A DNA stretch of 64,000 bases from positions 124,001 through 188,000 of the forward strand of contig JACNMN010000002.1 of the NCBI GenBank assembly GCA_020622165.1, in the 5' to 3' direction. A model generated the notes under the pieces. It saw only the letters and a program-made list of their open reading frames with translations. It was not told the DNA's origin and did not search any database. The DNA is from Boseongicola sp. H5. Its GTDB lineage: Bacteria > Pseudomonadota > Alphaproteobacteria > Rhodobacterales > Rhodobacteraceae. A program made the translations under genes and the position numbers. Positions 9,116 to 17,610 of the stretch are shown piece after piece; the stretch's first letter is position 1, and every line of letters begins with the position of its first letter.

Positions 9116-10099
9116 ATGAAAACCCTACCCCTGACCGCAGCGGCGCTGGCCGCGATCCTGGCCGTGCCTGCCAGCGCCGAAACCTGGGATATGCCGATGG
9201 CCTATTCCGGGTCCAACTTCCATTCGGTGACCGGGGCGGAGTTCGCCCAATGCGTGACCACCGGCACCGGCGGCGAGATCGAGATCGTGACCCATCCGGG
9301 CGGCTCGCTGTTTGCGGGTGCAGATATCAAACGCGCGATCCAGACCGGTCAGGTCCAGATCGGCGAGCGGCTCCTGTCGGGCCACCAGAACGAGGATGCC
9401 CTGTTCGGCTTCGACTCGATCCCCTTCCTTGTCGGCTCCTTCGATGAGCACGACATGCTGTGGGAAGCCGCCGAGCCGACCATCACCGAGCTTCTGGCAA
9501 GCCAGAACCTGCACCTGCTCTATTCTGTGCCATGGCCGCCGCAGGGTCTCTATTTCAATCAGGAAATCAATTCGGTCGCCGACATGGAGGGCATCCGGTT
9601 CCGCTCCTACAACAATGCCACGAACCGTCTTGCCGAACTGACGGGCATGTTGCCGGTGACGATCGAAGCGGCCGAGATCAGCCAGGCCTTCGCGACCGGC
9701 GTCGCCTCGTCGATGGTCTCGTCGGGCGCCACCGGCTATGACCGCCGCGTCTGGGAAAGCCTCAGCCATTTCTACGAGGTGGATGCGTGGCTGCCGCGGA
9801 ATTACGTGATGGTGAACGCCGATGTCTGGAATGACACCTCCGAGGCGAACCAGAACGTCATCAACGCCTGCGCGGGCCTGGCCCAATATGCCGGCACATG
9901 GCGGGCGCGGGAATACACCGGCTTCACGCTGGCCGGTCTGCGCGCGGGCGGCATGACCGTCGAACCCGCGGGCGAGGCGCTGATGGCGGAGTTGCGCGCC
10001 ATCGGCGAGACGATGACCAATGAATGGCTGGAAGCCGCCGGCGACGAAGGCCGGGCCATCGTCGAGGCCTATCGCGAAGCCGCGGCCGCCGCACAGTAG
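9116..10099 (+). CDS. dctP: TRAP transporter solute-binding protein (DctP family)
   Basis: 327 residues, exported. The Sec signal peptide (Lys-rich start, hydrophobic AALAAILAVPASA, cleavage after about residue 21) fixes ATG 9116, with AAGGAG upstream. The conserved ligand-binding Arg region GIRFRSYNNATNRLAE suits a carboxylate ligand. It captures the substrate in the periplasm for the DctQ/DctM permease encoded just downstream. The ligand is not readable from sequence; the neighbouring enzymes suggest an organic or amino acid. Confidence 0.92.
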   Translation: MKTLPLTAAALAAILAVPASAETWDMPMAYSGSNFHSVTGAEFAQCVTTGTGGEIEIVTHPGGSLFAGADIKRAIQTGQVQIGERLLSGHQNEDALFGFDSIPFLVGSFDEHDMLWEAAEPTITELLASQNLHLLYSVPWPPQGLYFNQEINSVADMEGIRFRSYNNATNRLAELTGMLPVTIEAAEISQAFATGVASSMVSSGATGYDRRVWESLSHFYEVDAWLPRNYVMVNADVWNDTSEANQNVINACAGLAQYAGTWRAREYTGFTLAGLRAGGMTVEPAGEALMAELRAIGETMTNEWLEAAGDEGRAIVEAYREAAAAAQ

Positions 10100-10115
10100 C
10101 CGCACTATCCTGGTC

Positions 10116-10149
10116 CCACCGGGGCGCCGATCCGTCGGCGCGCCGGTGG
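10116..10149 (+). other. Stable hairpin between dctP and dctQ
   Basis: A 15-nt arm (10116-10130) pairs with 10135-10149 with one mismatch and a TCCG loop, in an 81-base gap. No T-run follows, so it is not a classical terminator. In TRAP operons the binding protein is often needed in excess of the permease, and a hairpin here could protect or attenuate the transcript. Confidence 0.5.
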
Positions 10150-10180
10150 TATTCTCTGGTCCCCAAGACAAGGCTGACCC

Positions 10181-10717
10181 ATGGCAGAGACGCACGGTGT
10201 GATCCGCTCTTTCCTCGACTGGCTTTACAAGGCGTCCGGCGTGGCGGCCGCGCTCTGCCTGATCGCGATCCTTTTATTGATCGTGGCGCAGATAGTGGCC
10301 CGGTGGGTCGGCGATATCTTTCCCGGCGCGCCGAATTACGCGGGCTACATGATGGCGGCGGCCAGTTTCCTGGCCTTCGCCAGCGCGCTCAATGGCGGGG
10401 CGCATATCCGCGTGTCGATCCTGCTGAACGCGGTTCCCCCGAAGATCAAATGGATGCTGGAGGTCTGGTGCTTTGCCATCGCAACCGCGACCATCGCCTA
10501 TTTCGTCTACTACGCCTACTGGTTCGTCTACTGGTCCTGGAAATTCAACGAGGTCAGCCAGGCACAGGACGCCACAGCACTCTGGATCCCGCAATCGGTG
10601 ATGGTGGTGGGCGGTGGGATCCTGCTGATCGCCTTTGCCGACAACCTCCTCGCGGTTCTGTTCAAGGGCAGTCACCGCATCGGCAGCAACATCGTCGATC
10701 AGAGCTTCGGGGAGTGA
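10181..10717 (+). CDS. dctQ: TRAP transporter small permease (DctQ family)
   Basis: 178 residues with four predicted transmembrane helices, the first around residues 18-40 and the last around 135-160. This is the usual layout of the DctQ subunit. It pairs with DctM, encoded after a 4-base gap, and with the DctP receptor upstream to form a sodium-dependent TRAP importer in the inner membrane. The conserved membrane stretch SALNGGAHIRVSIL is typical of DctQ. Confidence 0.9.
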   Translation: MAETHGVIRSFLDWLYKASGVAAALCLIAILLLIVAQIVARWVGDIFPGAPNYAGYMMAAASFLAFASALNGGAHIRVSILLNAVPPKIKWMLEVWCFAIATATIAYFVYYAYWFVYWSWKFNEVSQAQDATALWIPQSVMVVGGGILLIAFADNLLAVLFKGSHRIGSNIVDQSFGE

Positions 10718-10721
10718 TCCG

Positions 10722-12032
10722 ATGACAGAGATTTACGCCATCGTCCTCTTTCTCTTCGTTCTCTTCCTGCTTCTGGGCACCGGCGTCTGGGTCGGGGTCG
10801 CCCTGATGGGCGTCGCCTGGGTGGGGATGGAGCTTTTCACCTCGCGGCCGGTGGGCGACACGATGATCACCACGATCTGGGCCACCTCGTCGAGCTGGAC
10901 GCTGACCGCGCTGCCGCTTTTCATATGGATGGGGGAAATCCTCTATCGCACAAGGCTGAGCGAAGACATGTTCCGCGGCCTTTCCCCATGGCTTGCGCGG
11001 CTGCCGGGCGGGCTGGTTCATACCAATATCGTGGGCTGCACGGTCTTTGCAGCCGTCTCGGGCTCGTCGGCGGCGACGCTCACCACCGTGGGCAAGATGT
11101 CGATCCCCGAGCTCAGGGCGCGCAAATACCCCGAGCATATCGTGATCGGGACGCTGGCGGGTGCCGCGACCCTCGGTCTGATGATCCCGCCGTCGCTGGC
11201 GCTGATCGTCTATGGCGTGGCCGTCAACCAGTCGATCACTGAGCTGTTCTTTGCCGGCGTGCTCCCGGGGCTCGTTCTGGCGCTGATGTTCATGGGATAC
11301 GTCGCCGCCTATTCGGTGATCTCCAAAGGATGGGCCCCCACCATGGAGACCGCGATGAGCTTCGGCGACAAGCTGAAGAATTCGCGCTTCCTGATCCCCG
11401 TGATCTGCCTGATCCTCGTGGTGATCGGCTCCATGTATACCGGCATCGCCACCGCGACCGAAGCCGCCGCCTTCGGCGTGATCGGCTCGCTGATCCTGGC
11501 CGCCGGTCAGGGCTCGCTGAACTGGAACAGCTTCCGCGAAAGCCTGATGGGGGCCACCCGCACCTCCGCGATGATCATGCTGATCCTTGCGGGTGCAGCG
11601 TTCCTGAAACTGTCCATGGGCTTCACCGGCCTGCCCCGCGCGCTTGCAGACGGCATCGGCGCGCTGGAGTTGAGCCGGTTCGAACTGCTGATGGCGCTGC
11701 TGGTTTTCTACATCATTCTGGGCATGTTCCTTGATGGCATCTCCTCGGTCGTGCTGACCATGGCGGTCGTCGAGCCGATGGTGGTGGAGGCCGGGATCGA
11801 CCTGATCTGGTTCGGGATTTTCGTCATCGTCGTCGTGGAAATGGCGCAGATCACGCCGCCCATCGGCTTCAACCTGTTCGTGCTGCAGGGTATGACCGGG
11901 CATGAAATGGGCTATATCGCCAAATCCGCGCTGCCGATGTTCATGATCATGGTGCTGATGTGCTTCGTGCTGATCTGGTTCCCCGATCTGGCGCTCTGGC
12001 TGCCCGAAAATCTCCGACAAGGGCCGCAATGA
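10722..12032 (+). CDS. dctM: TRAP transporter large permease (DctM family)
   Basis: 436 residues, about 12 hydrophobic segments. Family motifs include the GSSAATLTTVGKMSIPEL loop near 120-140, ATLGLMIPPS near 160 and the C-terminal EMAQITPPIGFNLFVLQG. It forms the translocation channel with DctQ. ATG 10722 follows GGGGAG. The stop overlaps the start of the BASS-type transporter (ATGA), an unusual extension of a TRAP operon. Confidence 0.93.
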   Translation: MTEIYAIVLFLFVLFLLLGTGVWVGVALMGVAWVGMELFTSRPVGDTMITTIWATSSSWTLTALPLFIWMGEILYRTRLSEDMFRGLSPWLARLPGGLVHTNIVGCTVFAAVSGSSAATLTTVGKMSIPELRARKYPEHIVIGTLAGAATLGLMIPPSLALIVYGVAVNQSITELFFAGVLPGLVLALMFMGYVAAYSVISKGWAPTMETAMSFGDKLKNSRFLIPVICLILVVIGSMYTGIATATEAAAFGVIGSLILAAGQGSLNWNSFRESLMGATRTSAMIMLILAGAAFLKLSMGFTGLPRALADGIGALELSRFELLMALLVFYIILGMFLDGISSVVLTMAVVEPMVVEAGIDLIWFGIFVIVVVEMAQITPPIGFNLFVLQGMTGHEMGYIAKSALPMFMIMVLMCFVLIWFPDLALWLPENLRQGPQ

Positions 12033-12976
12033 TCCGGTGGACCGGTCGGGCGCTGCAGATCTTCGCCCGGCACGGACGCCTGACGCTGGTGGCCGGGCTG
12101 GTCGCGGGTCTGGCCTTGCCCGGTCTTGCCGCCGCCATGCAGCCATGGCTGCCGCAGATGGTGGCGGTCCTGCTCACGGTCACCGCCTTCCGGATCGGGC
12201 ATCGCGCGGCCTTCGGCGCCTTTGCCGATCTCCGCTGGAGCCTGCCTGCGGTGCTGATCCTGCAACTGGCACTGCCGCTAACCATGATCACGGCGGCGGC
12301 AGGTCTCGGCCTGTCGGGCACGGCGCTGGCGCTGGCGCTTGTACTGGCCTGCGCGGCGCCGACCATTTCCGGCGGCGCCTCTCTGGCGATCATCCTGCGG
12401 CAGGATCCGGCCCGGATGATGCAATTCCTGATCCTGGGCACGGCCATCTTTCCGCTGACGATCATCCCCGTGTTGATGGCCGTCCCCGTGGCCATCAGCC
12501 CGGTGGCTCTGGCAGGGGTGGCCTTGCGCACGCTGGCGATCATTCTGGGGGCCGCGGCGCTTGGTTTCGGGCTGCGACGCTGGCTGCTGCCGAACCCGGA
12601 TGCGGGGCAGATCAGGGCGATGGACGGAGCCGCGATCCTGTTTTTCGCGATCATTGTGGTGGGCCTGATGGCGGCACTCGGCCCGTTGCTCAGGGCCGAT
12701 CCCGGTCTTGCCCTGCTCTGGGCCCTTGCCGCCTTCGCGCTCTCCTTCGGGTTGCAGGCCATCGTCCTGCTGGCGCTGCACCGCTCCCGGCTCGCCGCCG
12801 TCTCGGGCCCGCTGGCGCTGGCGGCGGGCAATCGCAACATCGCCCTGTTTCTGATCGCCCTTCCGCCCGAAGTGACCGGGCCGATCATGATCTTCATCGC
12901 CTGCTGGCAATTGCCCATGTATCTGACGCCGATGCTGCTGCCGCGGCTCTACCGTCTGGCCCCGGCAACCGGATGA
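12029..12976 (+). CDS. BASS/BART-type membrane transporter (bile acid:Na+ symporter-like)
   Basis: 315 residues with about ten hydrophobic segments. The C-terminal AAGNRNIALFLIALP resembles the conserved block of bile-acid/sodium symporters, and CAAPTISGGASLAIIL marks a broken-helix region. The start overlaps dctM by four bases. It could import a related anion or export a product of the pathway; direction and substrate are not shown. An AEC-like or other BART-superfamily assignment is possible. Confidence 0.6.
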   Translation: MIRWTGRALQIFARHGRLTLVAGLVAGLALPGLAAAMQPWLPQMVAVLLTVTAFRIGHRAAFGAFADLRWSLPAVLILQLALPLTMITAAAGLGLSGTALALALVLACAAPTISGGASLAIILRQDPARMMQFLILGTAIFPLTIIPVLMAVPVAISPVALAGVALRTLAIILGAAALGFGLRRWLLPNPDAGQIRAMDGAAILFFAIIVVGLMAALGPLLRADPGLALLWALAAFALSFGLQAIVLLALHRSRLAAVSGPLALAAGNRNIALFLIALPPEVTGPIMIFIACWQLPMYLTPMLLPRLYRLAPATG

Positions 12977-13015
12977 CATGGCCCGCGGCCGGGCAACCCG
13001 GGTTGCGCCACGCGC

Positions 13016-13762
13016 TCAGATACAGCGCCCGCCATCCACCTCCATACAGACGCCCGTGATCATGCTGGCCTCGTCCGAACACAGATAGCAGGCCGCATTG
13101 CCCATATCCTCGGGGGTGGAGAACCGGCCCAGGGGGATCGTCGCCAGAAACTTCGCCCGCATCTCGGGCGTGTCCTCCCCCATGAAGCTTTTCAGAAGTG
13201 GCGTTTCCCCGGCCACGGGGTTCAGTGCATTGACCCGAATGCCCGTCGGCGCAAGCTCCACCGCCATCGCCTTGGTGGCGGTGTTCATCCAGCCCTTGGA
13301 GGCGTTGTACCAGTTCAGCCGCGGCCGCGGACTGACCCCGGCGGTGGAGGCGACATTCAGGATCACCCCCGCCCCCTGCCCCTTCATCACCGGCACGATA
13401 TGCTTCGCGGTCAGATAGACCGATTTGCAGTTGACCGCGAAAACCCTGTCGAACGCGGCCTCCTCGACCTCTTCCAGCGGGGTCGGCAGATGGGTGATCC
13501 CGGCATTGTTGACCAGAATGTCGATCCGGCCGAAGGCCTCCAGCGTGGCGGTTTTCAATTCGGCCACACTGTCACCGTCGGCCACATCCGTCCGCCGCGT
13601 TCTGACCGCCTCTCCAAGCTCCGCTGCAAGCTCGTCGGCCATGTCCTTGTTCAGATCGGCGATCATCACCCGCGCGCCCTCCGCCACGAATTTGCGCGCG
13701 ATGCCGGCCCCGAAGCCGGACGCGCCGCCGGTCACGATCGCCGTTTTCTCATTCAGTCGCAT
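13016..13762 (-). CDS. Short-chain dehydrogenase/reductase (SDR)
   Basis: 248 residues, classical SDR. The coenzyme motif is TGGASGFG (residues 11-18), with NNAG near 87, and the catalytic Tyr-Lys pair is in YNASK near 153. The acidic residue after beta-2 (ADLNKD) favours NAD. It lies nine bases downstream of the ALDH gene with a GGAG ribosome site. An alcohol-to-carbonyl step feeding, or fed by, the ALDH is plausible. Substrate unknown. Confidence 0.9.
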   Translation of the reverse strand: MRLNEKTAIVTGGASGFGAGIARKFVAEGARVMIADLNKDMADELAAELGEAVRTRRTDVADGDSVAELKTATLEAFGRIDILVNNAGITHLPTPLEEVEEAAFDRVFAVNCKSVYLTAKHIVPVMKGQGAGVILNVASTAGVSPRPRLNWYNASKGWMNTATKAMAVELAPTGIRVNALNPVAGETPLLKSFMGEDTPEMRAKFLATIPLGRFSTPEDMGNAACYLCSDEASMITGVCMEVDGGRCI

Positions 13763-13771
13763 GAATGTCTC

Positions 13772-15226
13772 CTATCCGTGCAGCGCCGCAACCGTCTTCA
13801 GCGTGGAAAAGCCGTAAAGCGCCTCGAACCCCTTTTCGCGGCCATGACCCGACAGGCCCGTGCCGCCGAAAGGCAGTTCCACACCGCCGCCCGCTCCGTA
13901 ATTGTTCAGGAACACCTGCCCGGCGCGCAGATGCTTTGCCAGCCGCATCTGGCGCGCGCCGCTTTCCGTCCAGACGGAAGCGACAAGCCCGAAGGATGTG
14001 CCATTGGCGATGTCGAGCGCCTCCTCCTCGGTATCGAAGGGGATGATCACCTGCACCGGGCCGAAGATCTCCTCCTGCGCAAGCCGATGCATGGGTGCGA
14101 CGCCCGCGAACAGCACCGGGGCCACATAGGCACCGCCGGTCGGCGCATCGTCGATGATCTGTCCCCGCGCGGCCATCTCCAGATCCGCGCCGCTGTCAAG
14201 GAACGCCTCGACGATTTCCTTCTGCCGGCCGGACACCAGCGGCCCGAGATCCAGATCCGACAAGGCAGGACCGGCCCGCAAGGCGGCGTATCGCTCGGCC
14301 ATGCGGTCCACGACCTGGTCGTAGACACGCCGTTGCACCAGAATGCGCGACGAGGCCGAACAGGTCTGCCCGGCATTCTGGATCCCCGCATTCACCAGAA
14401 ACGGCATCGCCGCGTCCAGATCGGCATCGTCGAACACCAGTTGCGGGGATTTCCCGCCAAGCTCCAGCGTCACCGGAACCACATTCCGCCCTGCCGCCTG
14501 CTGGATCAGCCGGCCCACCGCCACCGACCCGGTGAAGGAGATGTGATGAACCCCGGCATGCCCGCTCAGCGCGGCCCCCGCCTCGGCGCCCAGTCCGGGC
14601 ACCACGTTCAACGCCCCGTCCGGCAGCCCCGCGGCCCGTGCGATCTCGGCAAAGGCAAGCGCGGTCAGGCAGGCCTCCTCCGCCGGTTTCAGGACGCAGG
14701 CATTTCCCACGGCAAGCGCGGCCCCAACCGAACGCCCGATGATCTGCATCGGGTAGTTCCATGGAATGATATGGCCTGTCACGCCATGGGGCTGGCGAAG
14801 CGTGTAGACCGTGTAGCCATCCAGATAGGGGATCGTCTCGCCATGCAGCTTGTCGGCCGCGCCACCGTAGAATTCCATGTAGCGCGCCAGCGCCACCACA
14901 TCCGCGCGGGCCTGTTTCAACGGCTTGCCCACATCCAGCGCTTCCAGCCTCGCCAACTCGTCGATATGTTCCAGAACCGTCTGCCCGATCTTGTACAAGA
15001 TCCGGCCCCGCTCCGCGGCCGTCGCACGGCCCCATGGCCCGGACAGCGCCGCATGTGCCGCGGCTACGCCTGCATCGACATCATCGGCCTGCCCCCGCGC
15101 GATCCGGCAAAGCTCCGACCCGTCGGAGGGCGAATGAAGCGGCAGCGTGTCACCGGCCACCGGCGGGCGCCATGCTCCGCCGATGAAACACCGGGACGGG
15201 TCAATGCCCAGAGGCCGCAAGCTCAT
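13772..15226 (-). CDS. NAD(P)-dependent aldehyde dehydrogenase
   Basis: 484 residues of the ALDH superfamily. The general-base motif LELGGKSPQLVF lies near 250, the nucleophilic Cys is in NAGQTCSASSR near 285, and the C-terminal LPFGGTGLSGHGREKG is typical. ATG 15226 is preferred, with GGAGGG just upstream; longer in-frame starts run into the MFS gene. It oxidises an aldehyde to the acid. Betaine- or aminoaldehydes are possible substrates, but no sequence feature settles this. Confidence 0.9.
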   Translation of the reverse strand: MSLRPLGIDPSRCFIGGAWRPPVAGDTLPLHSPSDGSELCRIARGQADDVDAGVAAAHAALSGPWGRATAAERGRILYKIGQTVLEHIDELARLEALDVGKPLKQARADVVALARYMEFYGGAADKLHGETIPYLDGYTVYTLRQPHGVTGHIIPWNYPMQIIGRSVGAALAVGNACVLKPAEEACLTALAFAEIARAAGLPDGALNVVPGLGAEAGAALSGHAGVHHISFTGSVAVGRLIQQAAGRNVVPVTLELGGKSPQLVFDDADLDAAMPFLVNAGIQNAGQTCSASSRILVQRRVYDQVVDRMAERYAALRAGPALSDLDLGPLVSGRQKEIVEAFLDSGADLEMAARGQIIDDAPTGGAYVAPVLFAGVAPMHRLAQEEIFGPVQVIIPFDTEEEALDIANGTSFGLVASVWTESGARQMRLAKHLRAGQVFLNNYGAGGGVELPFGGTGLSGHGREKGFEALYGFSTLKTVAALHG

Positions 15227-15308
15227 CCTATCCCTCCCCCGATCATGGCCGCGTGTCGCGCCAAGAATGGCCAGCCGCACCGCCGGGCGCAACACCAAAG
15301 GGCCCGGC

Positions 15309-16541
15309 TCACGGGGCGGATATCGCCGCCGCCGCCCTGCGCCCGCCCCGGCTTGCATTCAGCAAGATCAGCACCATGATCCCGATATTGAGGAAATTCC
15401 AGACGATCCCGTTGATGAAGGCCATCTGATAGCTGCCGGTCATGTCGTAGATCCAGCCGGACATCCAGCCGCCCAGTGCCATACCGATGATTGTGGCCAT
15501 CATCACGGCGCCCACCCGCGCGCCGGCCTCCCGTGCGGGCATGTATTCCCGCACGATGATCGCGTAGCTCGGCACGATACCGCCCTGGGCCAGGCCGAAG
15601 ACAAGGCTGACAAGGTAGAGCGAAACCAGCCCGTCAAACGGCAGGAACAGGAACAGCGCGATACACTGCAACACCGACCCGATCAGGAGCGTCCGCACAC
15701 CGCCGAGCAGATCGGCCACGAAGCCCGAGACCAGCCGCGACGCAACCCCGCCCAGCAACATCAGCGACAGCATTTCGGCGCCCACGGTGGGCCCGTATCC
15801 CAGATCGACGCATAGCGCCACGATATGGACCTGCGGCATCGCCATGGCCATGCAGCAGGCGATCCCGGCGGCGGCCAGCAGCATCTGCAACTGCCCGGGC
15901 GTGAAGCTGACGCGCCCGGCCCGCCCCGGCACCGCGATCACGCCATCATTCGCGGGCATGTGGGGCACGCTCCGGCGCAGCAGAAGCGACAGCGGCAGCA
16001 TTACCAGCAAGACCACGCCGGCCAGCAGCAGATAGGCGACGCGCCAGCCCTGCTCCTCCAGAACGCCGGCAAGAAGGAACGGCCAGATCGCCCCCGAAAG
16101 GTAGTTGCCGCTTGCCGCGACCGCCACGGCGATCCCCCGCCGGCGCAGGAACCAATGCGATATGTCGGCAATCAGCGGGCCGAAACTGGTGGCCGAGCCA
16201 AAGCCCACGATCACCTGCGCGATCGACAGCATCAGCACCGAGCCGGTCAGTGCCGCAAACGCAAAGGATAGGGCAACGCCTATGGCCGCCGCAATCAGGC
16301 ACAGGCTGATACCGAACCGGTCCACCGCCCATCCGATCACCAGGTTGCCGAGCGCGAAACCGACCATCGCCGCGGCATAGGGCAACGACGCGGCGGACCG
16401 GTCGACACCGAATTCCGACTGGATCGCCGGCAGGATGACGATGATCGCCCACATGCCGACATTCCCGACAATGGCGATCAGCAATGTGATGGCCAGCCGC
16501 AGCCAGGAGTATCGGCTGTCGTGAAAATCCCCGGGTCCCAT
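15309..16541 (-). CDS. MFS transporter (monocarboxylate/oxalate-formate-like)
   Basis: 410 residues with twelve hydrophobic segments in two six-helix halves. GWAVDRFGISL is the loop 2-3 motif. It is first in the MFS-ALDH-SDR minus-strand set and may import their substrate. The 12-helix layout with a long central loop (about 190-215) fits the family. Substrate unknown. Confidence 0.85.
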   Translation of the reverse strand: MGPGDFHDSRYSWLRLAITLLIAIVGNVGMWAIIVILPAIQSEFGVDRSAASLPYAAAMVGFALGNLVIGWAVDRFGISLCLIAAAIGVALSFAFAALTGSVLMLSIAQVIVGFGSATSFGPLIADISHWFLRRRGIAVAVAASGNYLSGAIWPFLLAGVLEEQGWRVAYLLLAGVVLLVMLPLSLLLRRSVPHMPANDGVIAVPGRAGRVSFTPGQLQMLLAAAGIACCMAMAMPQVHIVALCVDLGYGPTVGAEMLSLMLLGGVASRLVSGFVADLLGGVRTLLIGSVLQCIALFLFLPFDGLVSLYLVSLVFGLAQGGIVPSYAIIVREYMPAREAGARVGAVMMATIIGMALGGWMSGWIYDMTGSYQMAFINGIVWNFLNIGIMVLILLNASRGGRRAAAAISAP

Positions 16542-16590
16542 GGCTGCGACGCTAGGCCCGCGCCACGGCCTTGTCCACCGGCGCGGCGCC

Positions 16591-17610
16591 TCAGCCCGGG
16601 GCGAGATCCGGTGTGTAGAATGTATGCCGCGCCCGGCCCCTGTTTTTGGAGGCGTAGAGCGCCTGATCGGCGTCGCTGAGCAACTGATCGACAGTCGGTT
16701 TGGTGTAATAGCTCGACAATGTCGTCCCGATCGAGGCCGATATGCGGCAGGTTTTGCCCTCGAAAACGGTCGGTTGTTCCAGCCGTCTGATCAGGCGCTG
16801 CGCGATCCGGTCGAGAAGGTCGGGGTCGTCGCAATCGCGGAACAGGAGTACGAATTCGTCGCCGCCGACGCGCGCCACGATATCGCCGCGGCGCACTTCG
16901 GAGCGCAGCACCTTTGCCACATGGGCCAGCACATGGTCGCCCGCGGCATGGCCAAGCGTGTCGTTGACGCGCTTGAAATAGTCCAGATCCATGTGCATCA
17001 GGCCATAACGCGCCTGCGGATTGCTGAGCGTTCGGGCAAGCGCCGTGTCCATCGCCCGCCGATTGGCGAGCCCGGTCAGCGTGTCGGTCAGCGCCTGCTG
17101 CTCGGCCACGATCCGTGCGGCTTCCAGACGTTCGGTCAGCATCCGCGATTCGTGCGAGGTCAGGGCACTCGCCTCGCGCAGGTAAAGCAGGTCGACCGTC
17201 TGATCGCAGGGCGAGAAATCGCGAAGCGTCAGGTGCCATTCGGCCACCGCCTCTGCAAATGACACCCCAAGCGAGATGTTCATGAAGGCGCCGCTGTCGC
17301 CGGGCAGGGCAACCACCATTCCGCGCAATGTCAGATGCGGCGCCGTGTTCAGCATCAGCGTCAGCCTTTGGCCCTGCAAGGCCATCAGATCGGGCAGCTT
17401 GCTGACAAGACGCGGGCGTTTCAGCTTCATCAGGTCGAAGATGCTGCCGCCGATGATATCGGCCTCCCGCACCATCTTGCGGAATGTCGGCCCGGCGCGC
17501 ACGATCTGCCCCTTCGGGCTGAGCCAGACGTGAAGCGGCATCAACCGGTCCAGCGCCGCGCCGGACAGGCCGACCAGAGGGTCGGGAAGGATGTGTTGGG
17601 GACTGGTCAT
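16591..17610 (-). CDS. HNOBA-domain diguanylate cyclase (H-NOX partner)
   Basis: 339 residues. An N-terminal HNOBA domain (about 20-150), the PAS-like domain associated with heme-NO-binding proteins, is followed by a short coiled coil (about 150-172) and a GGDEF domain. The active site GGDEF is at 249-253 and the inhibitory site RRGD at 240-243, five residues before it, so both synthesis of c-di-GMP and product inhibition look intact. The gene overlaps the H-NOX gene by four bases. In characterised pairs NO-bound H-NOX controls the partner cyclase; here the sensor is atypical (see the H-NOX entry). Confidence 0.93.
   Translation of the reverse strand: MTSPQHILPDPLVGLSGAALDRLMPLHVWLSPKGQIVRAGPTFRKMVREADIIGGSIFDLMKLKRPRLVSKLPDLMALQGQRLTLMLNTAPHLTLRGMVVALPGDSGAFMNISLGVSFAEAVAEWHLTLRDFSPCDQTVDLLYLREASALTSHESRMLTERLEAARIVAEQQALTDTLTGLANRRAMDTALARTLSNPQARYGLMHMDLDYFKRVNDTLGHAAGDHVLAHVAKVLRSEVRRGDIVARVGGDEFVLLFRDCDDPDLLDRIAQRLIRRLEQPTVFEGKTCRISASIGTTLSSYYTKPTVDQLLSDADQALYASKNRGRARHTFYTPDLAPG

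Noticed and set aside
12993-13006. Palindrome GCAACCCGGGTTGC between convergent genes as a terminator
   Set aside because: No T-run follows on either strand and there is almost no room for a loop; it may be chance in GC-rich DNA.
13400-15379. 659-codon plus-strand open frame
   Set aside because: Antisense to the SDR and ALDH genes; a shadow of high-GC third positions.
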